Source: Bacteroidota bacterium (GTDB lineage: Bacteria > Bacteroidota > Bacteroidia > AKYH767-A > 2013-40CM-41-45). Taken from it: a stretch of 33,117 bases of DNA. This document shows, piece after piece, positions 17,601-24,672 of the stretch (the stretch's first letter is position 1; each line of letters opens with the position of its first letter). The position numbers were made by a program, and so were the translations under genes. The stretch spans positions 1 through 33,117 of the forward strand of contig JAPLDA010000105.1 in assembly GCA_026391945.1 (NCBI GenBank), in the 5' to 3' direction. The notes under the pieces are model-generated. The model worked only from the letters and a program-made list of their open reading frames with translations, did not search any database and was not told the origin of the DNA.

Positions 17601-18599
17601 ATGAAAAAAATTAGAATTGCCATTAATGGTTTTGGCCGGATTGGAAGAATGACAGCGCGTGTAATCCTCCATAATCCTAATCTTGAGCTCGTCGCCGTCA
17701 ATGACCTGACTGACAGTTTCACCCTGGCTCATTTATTCAAATATGATTCTATTCACAGGAAGTTCGACGGAACCATCCTGGTCGTTCCGGGTGGTATCCA
17801 GGTAAACGGAAATCCCGTAAGAGTTTTTTCTGAAAAGGATCCGTCGCGGTTACCCTGGAAGGATCTGGAAATTGATGTGGTTCTTGAATGCACAGGAAAA
17901 ATTCTGGATGCAGCTGGTGCCGGGCTTCACCTTGAAGCCGGAGCGCGCAAGGTCATCCTGTCGGCGCCATCTAAAGAAAAGGACGGAGTTAAGACGTATG
18001 TCATTGGAGTAAATGATCATTTGCTGACCCAGGATCAGCGGGTCATTTCCAATGCTTCCTGTACCACAAACAATGCAGCACCGATGTTGAAAGTGCTGGA
18101 TGAAAACTGGGGAATCGATCTCGCTTATGTAACCACCATCCATTCTTATACCGGTGATCAGAATATTCATGATGCACCTCATCGCGATTTGCGGAGGGCC
18201 AGGGCTGCGGCAGTCAGCATCATTCCCACCACCACCGGAGCGGCCAAAGCTTTGAATGATGTTTTGCCAGGGTTGAAAGGAAAAATTGGCGGAGCAGGTG
18301 TCAGGGTACCTGTACCCGACGGGTCATTAACCGACATCACATGCACCTTGCATAAGAAGGCGACGATCGAAGAAATTAACAAGGTCTTTAAAAGTGCTTC
18401 AGAAAATGAACTGAAGAACATACTTCAATATACGGAGGATCCAATCGTTTCAGTTGATATCGTCGATAATCCGCATTCCTGCATATTCGATTCCCAACTG
18501 ACTTCAGTTCTAGGACAGATGGCTAAAGTGGTGGGTTGGTATGATAATGAAATCGGTTATAGCAACCGCCTGGCAGAATTAGCAGAACGAATTGGTTGA
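17601..18599 (+). CDS. gap: Glyceraldehyde-3-phosphate dehydrogenase, type I
   Basis: GAPDH oxidises glyceraldehyde-3-phosphate to 1,3-bisphosphoglycerate with NAD in glycolysis and runs in reverse in gluconeogenesis. The 332-residue length is normal. The NAD-binding NGFGRIGR is at residues 9-16, and Asp35 in VNDLTD suggests NAD preference. The catalytic Cys154 lies in SNASCTTN and His181 in TIHSYTGDQ. The second position after SCTTN is Asn instead of the Cys seen in many homologues. The C-terminal helix with WYDNEIGYSNRL is complete. It stands alone downstream of the MITE-like element; its promoter may be the TACTTTT-containing stretch near 17574, which is weak. Confidence 0.97.
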   Translation: MKKIRIAINGFGRIGRMTARVILHNPNLELVAVNDLTDSFTLAHLFKYDSIHRKFDGTILVVPGGIQVNGNPVRVFSEKDPSRLPWKDLEIDVVLECTGKILDAAGAGLHLEAGARKVILSAPSKEKDGVKTYVIGVNDHLLTQDQRVISNASCTTNNAAPMLKVLDENWGIDLAYVTTIHSYTGDQNIHDAPHRDLRRARAAAVSIIPTTTGAAKALNDVLPGLKGKIGGAGVRVPVPDGSLTDITCTLHKKATIEEINKVFKSASENELKNILQYTEDPIVSVDIVDNPHSCIFDSQLTSVLGQMAKVVGWYDNEIGYSNRLAELAERIG

Positions 18600-18629
18600 T
18601 AAAAAAATGAAAGGTCTTTACTGAGTTCT

Positions 18630-18650
18630 AAGGGAAACTGGCTTCCTTTT
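18630..18650 (+). terminator. Weak terminator-like hairpin after GAPDH
   Basis: AAGG and AA pair with TT and CCTT around a bulged G, followed by only four T. It is 30 bases after the stop. Confidence 0.3.
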
Positions 18651-18839
18651 GGATTGTGTTGCCGGTTAATTAAACTCGCGTTATCCTTTGTTTGAGCTGC
18701 TTAATCACCCGTTTGTAATATTTATATTATTTTTTTTTCCGGGGTTGTAAATGTGACTGACAATTCTGTTATTGCACCCATTGCTGGTATGATAGTTGAC
18801 TTCCTTCATTCATAAAACAATTTTAATTATTTAATTGCC

Positions 18840-19022
18840 GTGAACAGATACAAAGCTCATTCAAAGATGATTACCAAGAAGAAAAAGGTTCCCAAGGGTA
18901 CTCATGACAGTTCGACAAGAATCAAAGTTCAGTTAGACCATAAAACTACCATGATTGTACATAGTATGCAGGCCTTTAAATTATGGAAAAAGCGTTACCC
19001 GCTTGCCCGGGTGATTGCATGA
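18840..19022 (+). CDS. Small basic hypothetical protein before the tRNA cluster
   Basis: The frame is 60 residues from a GTG, or 51 residues from the ATG at 18867. It is very lysine-rich (KKKKVPKGTH near the start) and ends KLWKKRYPLARVIA. There is no signal peptide, cysteine or membrane segment. A rho-independent terminator directly follows it, which supports a real transcription unit. I do not recognise the family; a nucleic-acid-binding role would fit the charge but is only inference. The 240 bases between it and GAPDH hold nothing clear apart from a weak hairpin. Confidence 0.5.
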   Translation: MNRYKAHSKMITKKKKVPKGTHDSSTRIKVQLDHKTTMIVHSMQAFKLWKKRYPLARVIA

Positions 19023-19053
19023 TCAGGTTAAAGTGATTTTTCCACGAGGATTG

Positions 19054-19089
19054 ACCTTCCGTTTAAACGCGGGAGGTTTTTTCTTTTTA
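19054..19089 (+). terminator. Terminator of the small basic ORF
   Basis: ACCTTCCG (19054-19061) pairs with CGGGAGGT (19070-19077) with one T-G wobble around an 8-nt loop. A T-rich tail follows. It lies 32 bases after the stop of the small ORF and before the tRNA promoter. Confidence 0.8.
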
Positions 19090-19180
19090 ACAGGGTCAGA
19101 CAAAAATGGTCATCAAAATTTTTTGATTTTTTTTGAAGGCTATTCACCCCCTTTCCTGTTCAAATTTTTTTTATTAATTA

Positions 19181-19211
19181 TTTGCACATAGAATATTGTT
19201 TTCTACATTTG
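19181..19211 (+). promoter_or_regulatory. Promoter of the tRNA-tuf cluster
   Basis: TTTG (19181-19184) and TACATTTG (19204-19211) are exactly 19 bases apart, with an AT-rich spacer. The first tRNA begins 48 bases downstream. The same spacing is seen at the secDF promoter. Confidence 0.75.
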
Positions 19212-19259
19212 CAATCCCTTTTAAAAGGGGTAGTGTAATCTTCGAAATTTGAAGAATTT

Positions 19260-19333
19260 GCCGATGTAGCTCAGATGGCCAGAGCTACTGATTTGTAATC
19301 AGTGGGTCGGGGGTTCGAATCCCTCCATCGGCT
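19260..19333 (+). tRNA. tRNA-Thr (anticodon TGT)
   Basis: Acceptor arms GCCGATG (19260-19266) and CATCGGC (19326-19332) pair perfectly. The anticodon stem ACTGA/TCAGT encloses TTTGTAA, giving anticodon TGT. The T arm has the GGTTCGAATCC pattern. CCA is not encoded. It reads ACA codons and is the first tRNA after the promoter. Confidence 0.95.
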
Positions 19334-19364
19334 CTCGTTCTTTGTAAAATAAGGTATTAGGGAA

Positions 19365-19447
19365 GGGGAGATACCAGAGTGGCCAAATGGGGCAGACTGT
19401 AAATCTGTTGTCTTTCGACTTCGGAGGTTCGAATCCTCCTCTCCCCA
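19365..19447 (+). tRNA. tRNA-Tyr (anticodon GTA)
   Basis: This is a long class II tRNA of 83 nt. Acceptor arms GGGGAGA and TCTCCCC pair perfectly. The anticodon loop CTGTAAA gives GTA. A long variable arm (TTGTCTTTCGACTTC region) is followed by the T arm GGAGG/CCTCC. The discriminator is A and CCA is not encoded. Confidence 0.95.
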
Positions 19448-19518
19448 CAATAATGTTGAAGTGTGCCACCGGTTAAAGAGTCGTCATTCATTGGTATTCT
19501 TCATGACGAAACGAAAAA

Positions 19519-19574
19519 GCGGAAGTAGCTCATTTGGTAGTCCGCCAGAGGCGGATCCAAAGCTATAGGTGCTC
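19519..19574 (+). pseudogene. Disrupted tRNA-Gly copy
   Basis: The first 22 bases (GCGGAAGTAGCTCATTTGGT and two more) are identical to the intact tRNA-Gly at 19587. Then the 5' anticodon arm is replaced by the palindrome TCCGCCAGAGGCGGA. The matching text CCAAAGCTATAGGTG resumes, with one added A, and then stops before the T arm. It has no anticodon stem, no T arm and no 3' acceptor strand, so it cannot be a tRNA. Confidence 0.85.
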
Positions 19575-19586
19575 AGAAAATAATAA

Positions 19587-19659
19587 GCGGAAGTAGCTCA
19601 TTTGGTAGAGCGATAGCCTTCCAAGCTATAGGTGGCGGGTTCGAGCCCCGTCTTCCGCT
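19587..19659 (+). tRNA. tRNA-Gly (anticodon TCC)
   Basis: Acceptor arms GCGGAAG and CTTCCGC are perfectly paired. The anticodon stem ATAGC/GCTAT encloses CTTCCAA, giving TCC. The T arm GCGGG/CCCGT is normal. The discriminator is T and CCA is not encoded. The broken copy lies 12 bases upstream. Confidence 0.95.
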
Positions 19660-19732
19660 CAAGGCTAAGTGAAACATTGTAAGTTAGCCGTCATGAATTC
19701 AGGAATCGACTGATAACGGATAATTTAATCAA

Positions 19733-19805
19733 GCCAATGTAGCTCAGTTGGTAGAGCACATCCATGGTAAGGATGAGGTCACCAGTTCGATCCTGGTCAT
19801 TGGCT
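19733..19805 (+). tRNA. tRNA-Thr (anticodon GGT)
   Basis: Acceptor arms GCCAATG and CATTGGC pair perfectly. The anticodon stem CATCC/GGATG encloses ATGGTAA, giving GGT, which reads ACC and ACT. With the TGT species upstream it covers most threonine codons. It lies 94 bases before tuf. Confidence 0.95.
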
Positions 19806-19899
19806 CTTTCGGAAAATTGAAATGAATGAAAAAATAGTTACGCTTCCATTAACTCAAATTATAAACTAATAATTCAACAACAATTAATCAACTAATAAA

Positions 19900-21087
19900 A
19901 TGGCAAAAGAAAAATTTGATCGTTCCAAACCACACGTAAATGTTGGAACTATAGGTCACGTTGACCACGGTAAAACTACTTTGACAGCAGCAATCACAAC
20001 CGTGCTTGCAGCACAGGGATTATCCGAAGTTCGTTCGTTCGATTCAATTGATAACGCTCCTGAAGAAAAAGAGCGCGGTATTACCATCAACACAGCACAC
20101 GTTGAGTATTCTACTGCTAAACGTCACTATGCACACGTTGACTGTCCTGGTCACGCCGACTATGTAAAGAACATGGTTACGGGTGCTGCCCAGATGGACG
20201 GCGCAATTCTCGTTGTTGCCGCTACCGATGGTCCGATGCCGCAGACACGTGAGCACATTCTTCTTGCCCGCCAGGTTGGTGTGCCTAAAGTGGTCGTATT
20301 CCTCAACAAAGTGGATATGGTTGATGATCCTGAATTGCTTGACCTCGTTGAAATGGAAGTTCGTGAGCTATTGAACTTTTATGAGTTCGATGGGAACAAC
20401 ATTCCTGTCATTCGTGGTTCTGCACTGGGTGGATTAAACAACGATCCGAAATGGGTTCCGAAAATTATGGAGCTGATGGATGCTGTAGACAGCTATATTC
20501 CTATTCCTCCACGCCTGGTTGAACTCCCGTTCCTGATGCCGGTGGAAGACGTGTTCTCCATCACCGGTCGCGGTACCGTTGCAACAGGTCGAATTGAGAG
20601 GGGTGTTATCAATTCCGGTGAAAACGTTGAAATTATCGGAATGCAGGAAAAAAAACTTACCTCTACTGTTACTGGAGTTGAAATGTTCCGCAAAATCCTT
20701 GACAGAGGTGAAGCCGGTGATAACGTTGGTCTTCTGTTAAGAGGTATTGAAAAGGATGATATCCGCAGGGGAATGGTGGTGGCTAAGCCAGGTTCCATTA
20801 CACCGCATACTGATTTCAAAGCTGAGATTTATGTTTTGAAAAAAGAAGAAGGTGGACGTCATACTCCTTTCCACAATAAATACCGTCCGCAGTTTTACCT
20901 CAGAACAACTGATGTAACCGGTGAAATTGTACTTCCTGAAGGAAGAGAAATGGTCATGCCTGGTGATAACGTAACCATCACCGTTGCATTGATTCAACCG
21001 GTTGCCATGGAAAAAGGACTTCGCTTCGCTATTCGTGAAGGCGGACGTACTGTGGGTGCCGGACAGGTAATTGAGATCATTAAGTAA
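19900..21087 (+). CDS. tuf: Elongation factor Tu
   Basis: EF-Tu is the GTPase that delivers aminoacyl-tRNAs to the ribosome. The 395-residue length is standard. The GTPase motifs are complete: G1 GHVDHGKT (residues 19-26), G2 [13 protein letters not shown]3 DCPGHADY, G4 NKVDMVDD and G5 GSAL. Domain II has [13 protein letters not shown], and domain III ends [11 protein letters not shown]. It is embedded between tRNA genes, a layout known from many bacteria and kept in this phylum (tRNA-tuf-tRNA-secE-nusG). It is probably co-transcribed with the tRNAs, since no terminator separates them. Confidence 0.99.
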   Translation: MAKEKFDRSKPHVNVGTIGHVDHGKTTLTAAITTVLAAQGLSEVRSFDSIDNAPEEKERGITINTAHVEYSTAKRHYAHVDCPGHADYVKNMVTGAAQMDGAILVVAATDGPMPQTREHILLARQVGVPKVVVFLNKVDMVDDPELLDLVEMEVRELLNFYEFDGNNIPVIRGSALGGLNNDPKWVPKIMELMDAVDSYIPIPPRLVELPFLMPVEDVFSITGRGTVATGRIERGVINSGENVEIIGMQEKKLTSTVTGVEMFRKILDRGEAGDNVGLLLRGIEKDDIRRGMVVAKPGSITPHTDFKAEIYVLKKEEGGRHTPFHNKYRPQFYLRTTDVTGEIVLPEGREMVMPGDNVTITVALIQPVAMEKGLRFAIREGGRTVGAGQVIEIIK

Positions 21088-21093
21088 TCATAG

Positions 21094-21152
21094 GGTTTAC
21101 GGTTTACGGTTTGCTGTGTCCGGTTTAAGTCCCGGCTTGTAAACTGTAAACC
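21094..21152. repeat. GGTTTAC inverted repeat in the tuf-tRNA-Trp spacer
   Basis: GGTTTACGGTTTAC (21094-21107) is complementary to GTAAACTGTAAACC (21139-21152) apart from one G-U-type mismatch. The heptamer GGTTTAC is itself repeated, and another GTAAACT follows at 21160. Confidence 0.65.
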
Positions 21153-21173
21153 GGAGACTGTAAACTCTAACAA

Positions 21174-21246
21174 ACGGGTGTAGCTCAATTGGCAGAGTAG
21201 CGGTCTCCAAAACCGTTGGTTGTAGGTTCGACTCCTGCCACCCGTG
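21174..21246 (+). tRNA. tRNA-Trp (anticodon CCA)
   Basis: Acceptor arms ACGGGTG and CACCCGT are paired. The anticodon loop CTCCAAA gives CCA. The discriminator G is the usual identity base for tryptophan. The position between tuf and secE is classical. Confidence 0.96.
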
Positions 21247-21317
21247 CAAAATCCGGTTGTTCATTGTCGAGAATGAAAAATATACATAATGAATGACTCT
21301 TACCAGATACTAATAAG

Positions 21318-21512
21318 ATGAGCAAAGTCACAGCGTACGTTAAAGAATGTTATGTGGAGCTGAAAGACAAAGTCAGTTGGCCCGCATGGGATGAACTTCA
21401 GAGCAGCGTGATCCTTGTGATGATCGCATCTCTGATTATCGCAGTTACGATATTTGTGATGGACGCCGGGTTTCAGGCCATCATGAATTTGTTTTATAAA
21501 ATGCTGGCTTAA
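21318..21512 (+). CDS. secE: Preprotein translocase subunit SecE
   Basis: SecE clamps the SecY channel in the inner membrane. This 64-residue short form has an amphipathic helix with YVKECYVELKDKVSWPAWDEL (residues 7-27), where the K-V-x-WP motif is the family mark. It ends with a single membrane helix at about residues 30-52 (VILVMIASLIIAVTIFV). It lies 71 bases after tRNA-Trp and 13 bases before nusG, in the universally conserved secE-nusG order. Confidence 0.96.
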   Translation: MSKVTAYVKECYVELKDKVSWPAWDELQSSVILVMIASLIIAVTIFVMDAGFQAIMNLFYKMLA

Positions 21513-21525
21513 GACAAAGGGTGCA

Positions 21526-22089
21526 ATGGCAACAGATACAGTAAAAGGAGAAATTGTAAGAAAGTGGTATGTCGTCAGGGCTATCAGCGGTAAAGAGAAG
21601 AAGGTTAAGCAATATATCGAGAACGAAATTAACCGCCTGAAGCTTACTGATTATGTTTCCCAGGTTTTGATTCCCACGGAGAAAATTTACCAGATCCGTG
21701 CGGGAAAAAAAGTAAGCAAGGAAAGAAGTTTTTTTCCCGGTTACATTTTGATTGAAGCCGCGCTGACAGGAGAGGTTCCTCACATCATCGAAAACATTTC
21801 CGGTGTGATCGGATTTCTCGGGCAAAAAGGCGAAACACCTGCCCCGCTTCGCCAGTCGGAAGTGAATAGGATTTTGGGAAAGGTCGACGAACTTGCAGAA
21901 AGCGAAGCCGTGATGAATGTGCCTTACGTCGTCGGAGAATCAGTGAAAGTGATCGATGGTCCGTTTAACAGTTTCACCGGTATCATCGAAGAAATAAATG
22001 AAGAAAAGAAAAAGCTTAAAGTGATGGTCAAAATCTTCGGAAGAAAAACACCGCTTGAGCTGAGTTATATGCAGGTAGAAAAAGAATAA
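21526..22089 (+). CDS. nusG: Transcription termination/antitermination factor NusG
   Basis: NusG binds RNA polymerase, supports processive elongation and couples it to the ribosome or Rho. This 187-residue form has the NGN domain with WYVVRAISGKEKKVKQYIE (residues 10-28), the polymerase-contact region SFFPGYILIEA, and the KOW domain with VIDGPFNSFTGIIEEIN and a final FGRKTPLELSY. It is somewhat longer at the N-terminus than the E. coli protein. It is next to secE and upstream of the ribosomal protein genes. Confidence 0.97.
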   Translation: MATDTVKGEIVRKWYVVRAISGKEKKVKQYIENEINRLKLTDYVSQVLIPTEKIYQIRAGKKVSKERSFFPGYILIEAALTGEVPHIIENISGVIGFLGQKGETPAPLRQSEVNRILGKVDELAESEAVMNVPYVVGESVKVIDGPFNSFTGIIEEINEEKKKLKVMVKIFGRKTPLELSYMQVEKE

Positions 22090-22109
22090 AATCAATTTGA
22101 TAATTAGCC

Positions 22110-22193
22110 AATTTGAAAATTTGAAAATGATTCAGCACGCTTCCGTCTGAACAATTCAAATCTCAAATTCACAGGTTCTCAAATCTTCAAATT
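22110..22193. repeat. Inverted repeat in the nusG-rplK spacer
   Basis: AATTTGAAAATTTGAAA (22110-22126) pairs with TCTCAAATCTTCAAATT (22177-22193) with two mismatches, and further CAAATTTGA-like words lie between. The spacer is 112 bases and otherwise holds nothing obvious. Confidence 0.6.
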
Positions 22194-22201
22194 AAAAAAA
22201 A

Positions 22202-22639
22202 ATGGCAAAAGAAATATCAGGGTTCGTTAAATTACAAGTGAAAGGTGGCGCAGCTAACCCGGCACCCCCGATTGGTCCTGCTCTCGGTGCAAAAGGAGTT
22301 AACATCATGGAGTTCTGCAAACAGTTCAATGCAAGAACCCAGGATCAGCCAGGAAAAGTGTTGCCCGTTATCATCACCGTTTATACCGACAAATCATTTG
22401 AGTTCGTTATCAAAACTCCGCCGGCAGCCGTTCAACTCATGGATGCAGCCAAAATCAAAGGTGGATCCAAAGAATCGAACCGCCTGAAAGTCGGCACGGT
22501 CAACTGGGAACAGGTAAAAAGTATTGCTGAAAGCAAAATGCCCGATCTCAATTGCTTCACGATTGAATCTGCCATGAGTATGGTGGCCGGTACAGCACGA
22601 AGCATGGGTATCGAAGTGAAAGGTGATAAACCTTTCTGA
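22202..22639 (+). CDS. rplK: Ribosomal protein uL11
   Basis: L11 forms the GTPase-associated base of the ribosomal stalk with 23S rRNA. The 145-residue protein has the N-terminal [20 protein letters not shown] stretch (after residue 8) with the conserved proline pair, and the RNA-binding C-terminal domain ending [17 protein letters not shown]. It is complete. It precedes rplA, as is usual, but the spacer to the rplA family start is 124 bases. Confidence 0.98.
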   Translation: MAKEISGFVKLQVKGGAANPAPPIGPALGAKGVNIMEFCKQFNARTQDQPGKVLPVIITVYTDKSFEFVIKTPPAAVQLMDAAKIKGGSKESNRLKVGTVNWEQVKSIAESKMPDLNCFTIESAMSMVAGTARSMGIEVKGDKPF

Positions 22640-22763
22640 AAAGATAGTTAGGTGGCCGGCTGTTAAACGTGTTGCGGCAGGCCCCGGCAAAGTAAAATGA
22701 ATACGTTCATCGAAGGAGGACGAGATGATTTCAACTCCGCTTGCACTTCACAAAACCATTCAC

Positions 22764-23459
22764 ATGGCAAAAATCAGTAAGAAGAGAAAACAAGCACTCT
22801 CTAAAGTCGAAAAAAGTAAAGCCTATTCCCTGGCTGAAGCTTCTAAACTTGTAAAAGAAATCTCCACCACTAAGTTTGATTCATCGGTTGACCTGAGCAT
22901 CCGTCTCGGCGTTGATCCGCGTAAAGCGAACCAGATGGTAAGGGGTATTGTGACCTTGCCTCATGGCACCGGGAAAACAGTCCGCGTACTGGTTCTTTGT
23001 ACTCCTGATAAAGTACAGGAAGCTCAGGATGCAGGTGCGGATTATGTTGGTTTGGATGAATACATTCAAAAGATTGAACAGGGCTGGACGGATATTGATG
23101 TTGTGATCACCATGCCTTCAGCAATGGGAAAAGTAGGTAAACTCGGAAAAGTACTCGGCCCGCGCAACCTGATGCCAAATCCTAAAACAGGAACGGTTAC
23201 CAATGATATCGGGAAAGCTGTGAAAGAAGTGAAAGCCGGTAAAATTGATTTCAAAGTCGACAAGCAAGGTATTATTCATACGTCTGTCGGCAAAGCGTCT
23301 TTCGATGCAAAGAAAATCGAAGAGAACGCTCATGAAATTCTTAATTCCATCATCAAATTAAAACCTTCTTCTGCGAAAGGTACTTATATGAAAAGTGTTT
23401 ATTTGTCAAGTACGATGAGTCCTTCGTTGATGATTGACACCAAAACATTAGCTTCCTGA
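22764..23459 (+). CDS. rplA: Ribosomal protein uL1
   Basis: L1 forms the mobile L1 stalk that guides tRNA release from the ribosome. From the ATG at 22764 it has 231 residues, the family length, and begins MAKISKKRK. It shows [20 protein letters not shown], the RNA-binding region [15 protein letters not shown] and a normal end. An upstream in-frame ATG at 22725 adds 13 residues ([13 protein letters not shown]) and, unusually for this genome, is preceded by a perfect AAGGAGG five bases away. In other bacteria L1 represses its own operon by binding the mRNA; a site here is not evident to me. Confidence 0.95.
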   Translation: MAKISKKRKQALSKVEKSKAYSLAEASKLVKEISTTKFDSSVDLSIRLGVDPRKANQMVRGIVTLPHGTGKTVRVLVLCTPDKVQEAQDAGADYVGLDEYIQKIEQGWTDIDVVITMPSAMGKVGKLGKVLGPRNLMPNPKTGTVTNDIGKAVKEVKAGKIDFKVDKQGIIHTSVGKASFDAKKIEENAHEILNSIIKLKPSSAKGTYMKSVYLSSTMSPSLMIDTKTLAS

Positions 23460-23498
23460 TCATCCTAAGAAAAAGGTAATTTTAAAAAATCAAATCCA

Positions 23499-24020
23499 AT
23501 GAGAAAAGAAGAAAAAGACGTAATCATCAATGAGATTACGGAACTCCTGAATAAATACCCGACGATTTATGTCACGGATACTTCCAGCCTGACTGTTGAA
23601 AAAACCAACCAGCTCAGACGGTTGTGTTTTAATAAAGGCGTGAAGATGCTGGTGGCAAAAAACACGCTTATCCAGAAAGCGATGGAACGGAAAAGCGAAG
23701 AGTATACACCGATCTTTGAATCGTTGAAAGGTACGACTGCGCTGATGTTCTGTGAAGCAGGAAATGTCCCCGCCAAGCTCATTAAAGAATTCCGTAAGAA
23801 AGGCGATCGTCCGCGCCTGAAAGGCGCTTATGTTGAAACAGCTGTCTTCCTCGGCGACAGTCAGCTCGATATCCTGATCGCCATCAAATCGAAGAACGAA
23901 CTGATAGGTGATATCATCGGCTTGTTACAATCTCCTGCAAAGAATGTAATCGGTGCCTTACAAAGCGGCGGCGGGAAACTGGCAGGCCTTGTGAAAACAT
24001 TATCCGAAAGACCGGAATAA
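23499..24020 (+). CDS. rplJ: Ribosomal protein uL10
   Basis: L10 anchors the L7/L12 stalk dimers to the ribosome. This 173-residue protein starts [17 protein letters not shown] and contains [25 protein letters not shown], typical of the N-terminal rRNA-binding domain. Its C-terminal helix, residues about 140-170, is the L7/L12 docking segment. In E. coli L10-L7/L12 represses translation through the leader; I do not see a comparable fold in the 39-base spacer. Confidence 0.97.
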   Translation: MRKEEKDVIINEITELLNKYPTIYVTDTSSLTVEKTNQLRRLCFNKGVKMLVAKNTLIQKAMERKSEEYTPIFESLKGTTALMFCEAGNVPAKLIKEFRKKGDRPRLKGAYVETAVFLGDSQLDILIAIKSKNELIGDIIGLLQSPAKNVIGALQSGGGKLAGLVKTLSERPE

Positions 24021-24124
24021 TAAAAAAATGCGGTCCGCTTGAGACGGATCGGAATCAAAAAGAATGCTTCCAACCAAATTATAAATTCGAAACAGTAACT
24101 AAACAATTTAAAACCTCAATAACA

Positions 24125-24502
24125 ATGGCAGATTTAAAAGCATTCGCTGAACAGTTAGTAAACCTGACAGTGAAAGAAGTAAACGAGTTAGCAAAAATCA
24201 TGAAAGATGAGTATGGCATCGAGCCGGCAGCCGCTGCAGTAGCAGTAGCAGCAGGTGGTGGTGCAGGTGGCGGAGAAGCCGCAGCTGAAAAAACCACTTT
24301 CGATGTAATCCTGAAAGCTCCGGGCGGTGCTAAACTTGCAATCGTGAAACTGGTGAAAGAAATCACCGGTCTTGGCCTGAAAGAAGCAAAAGACCTGGTT
24401 GATGGCGCTCCAAAACCAGTGAAAGAAGGTATTGCTAAAGAAGAAGCTAATTCCATCAAACAACAATTAGAAGAAGCAGGAGCTGAAGTTGAGATTAAGT
24501 AA
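24125..24502 (+). CDS. rplL: Ribosomal protein bL12 (L7/L12)
   Basis: L7/L12 forms the flexible stalk that recruits translation factors such as EF-Tu and EF-G. The 125-residue protein has the N-terminal dimerisation part (to about residue 35), an alanine- and glycine-rich hinge, and the factor-binding C-terminal domain with [19 protein letters not shown] and the [20 protein letters not shown] signature. It is intact. A strong hairpin follows it, before rpoB. Confidence 0.98.
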   Translation: MADLKAFAEQLVNLTVKEVNELAKIMKDEYGIEPAAAAVAVAAGGGAGGGEAAAEKTTFDVILKAPGGAKLAIVKLVKEITGLGLKEAKDLVDGAPKPVKEGIAKEEANSIKQQLEEAGAEVEIK

Positions 24503-24514
24503 TGTCATTAGCTC

Positions 24515-24532
24515 CCGGGGAACTATTCCCGG
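24515..24532. other. Small hairpin after rplL
   Basis: CCGGGGAA (24515-24522) pairs with TTCCCGG (24526-24532) with one bulged G. It is not followed by a T-run. It lies just before the larger hairpin. Confidence 0.5.
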
Positions 24533-24541
24533 AAAGCAACT

Positions 24542-24600
24542 ATAGACCTTGTTCTCCCGTCTTTTTAAAGCCGGGAGAACCTGGTCTATCGGTATTTTTA
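24542..24600 (+). terminator. Attenuator-like hairpin between rplL and rpoB
   Basis: ATAGACC (24542-24548) pairs with GGTCTAT (24583-24589), and GTTCTCCCG (24551-24559) pairs with CGGGAGAAC (24572-24580), a 16-bp stem with one 2x2 internal loop. A T-rich stretch follows at 24592-24600. It sits where E. coli has its rplL-rpoB attenuator, so partial termination that lowers rpoBC relative to ribosomal proteins is likely. Confidence 0.75.
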
Positions 24601-24672
24601 TTAGGTGAATGCGATGTCATGCAAACATCATCACAGAGAATAAAAATTAAACTTTCTTAAAACTCTCGCACT

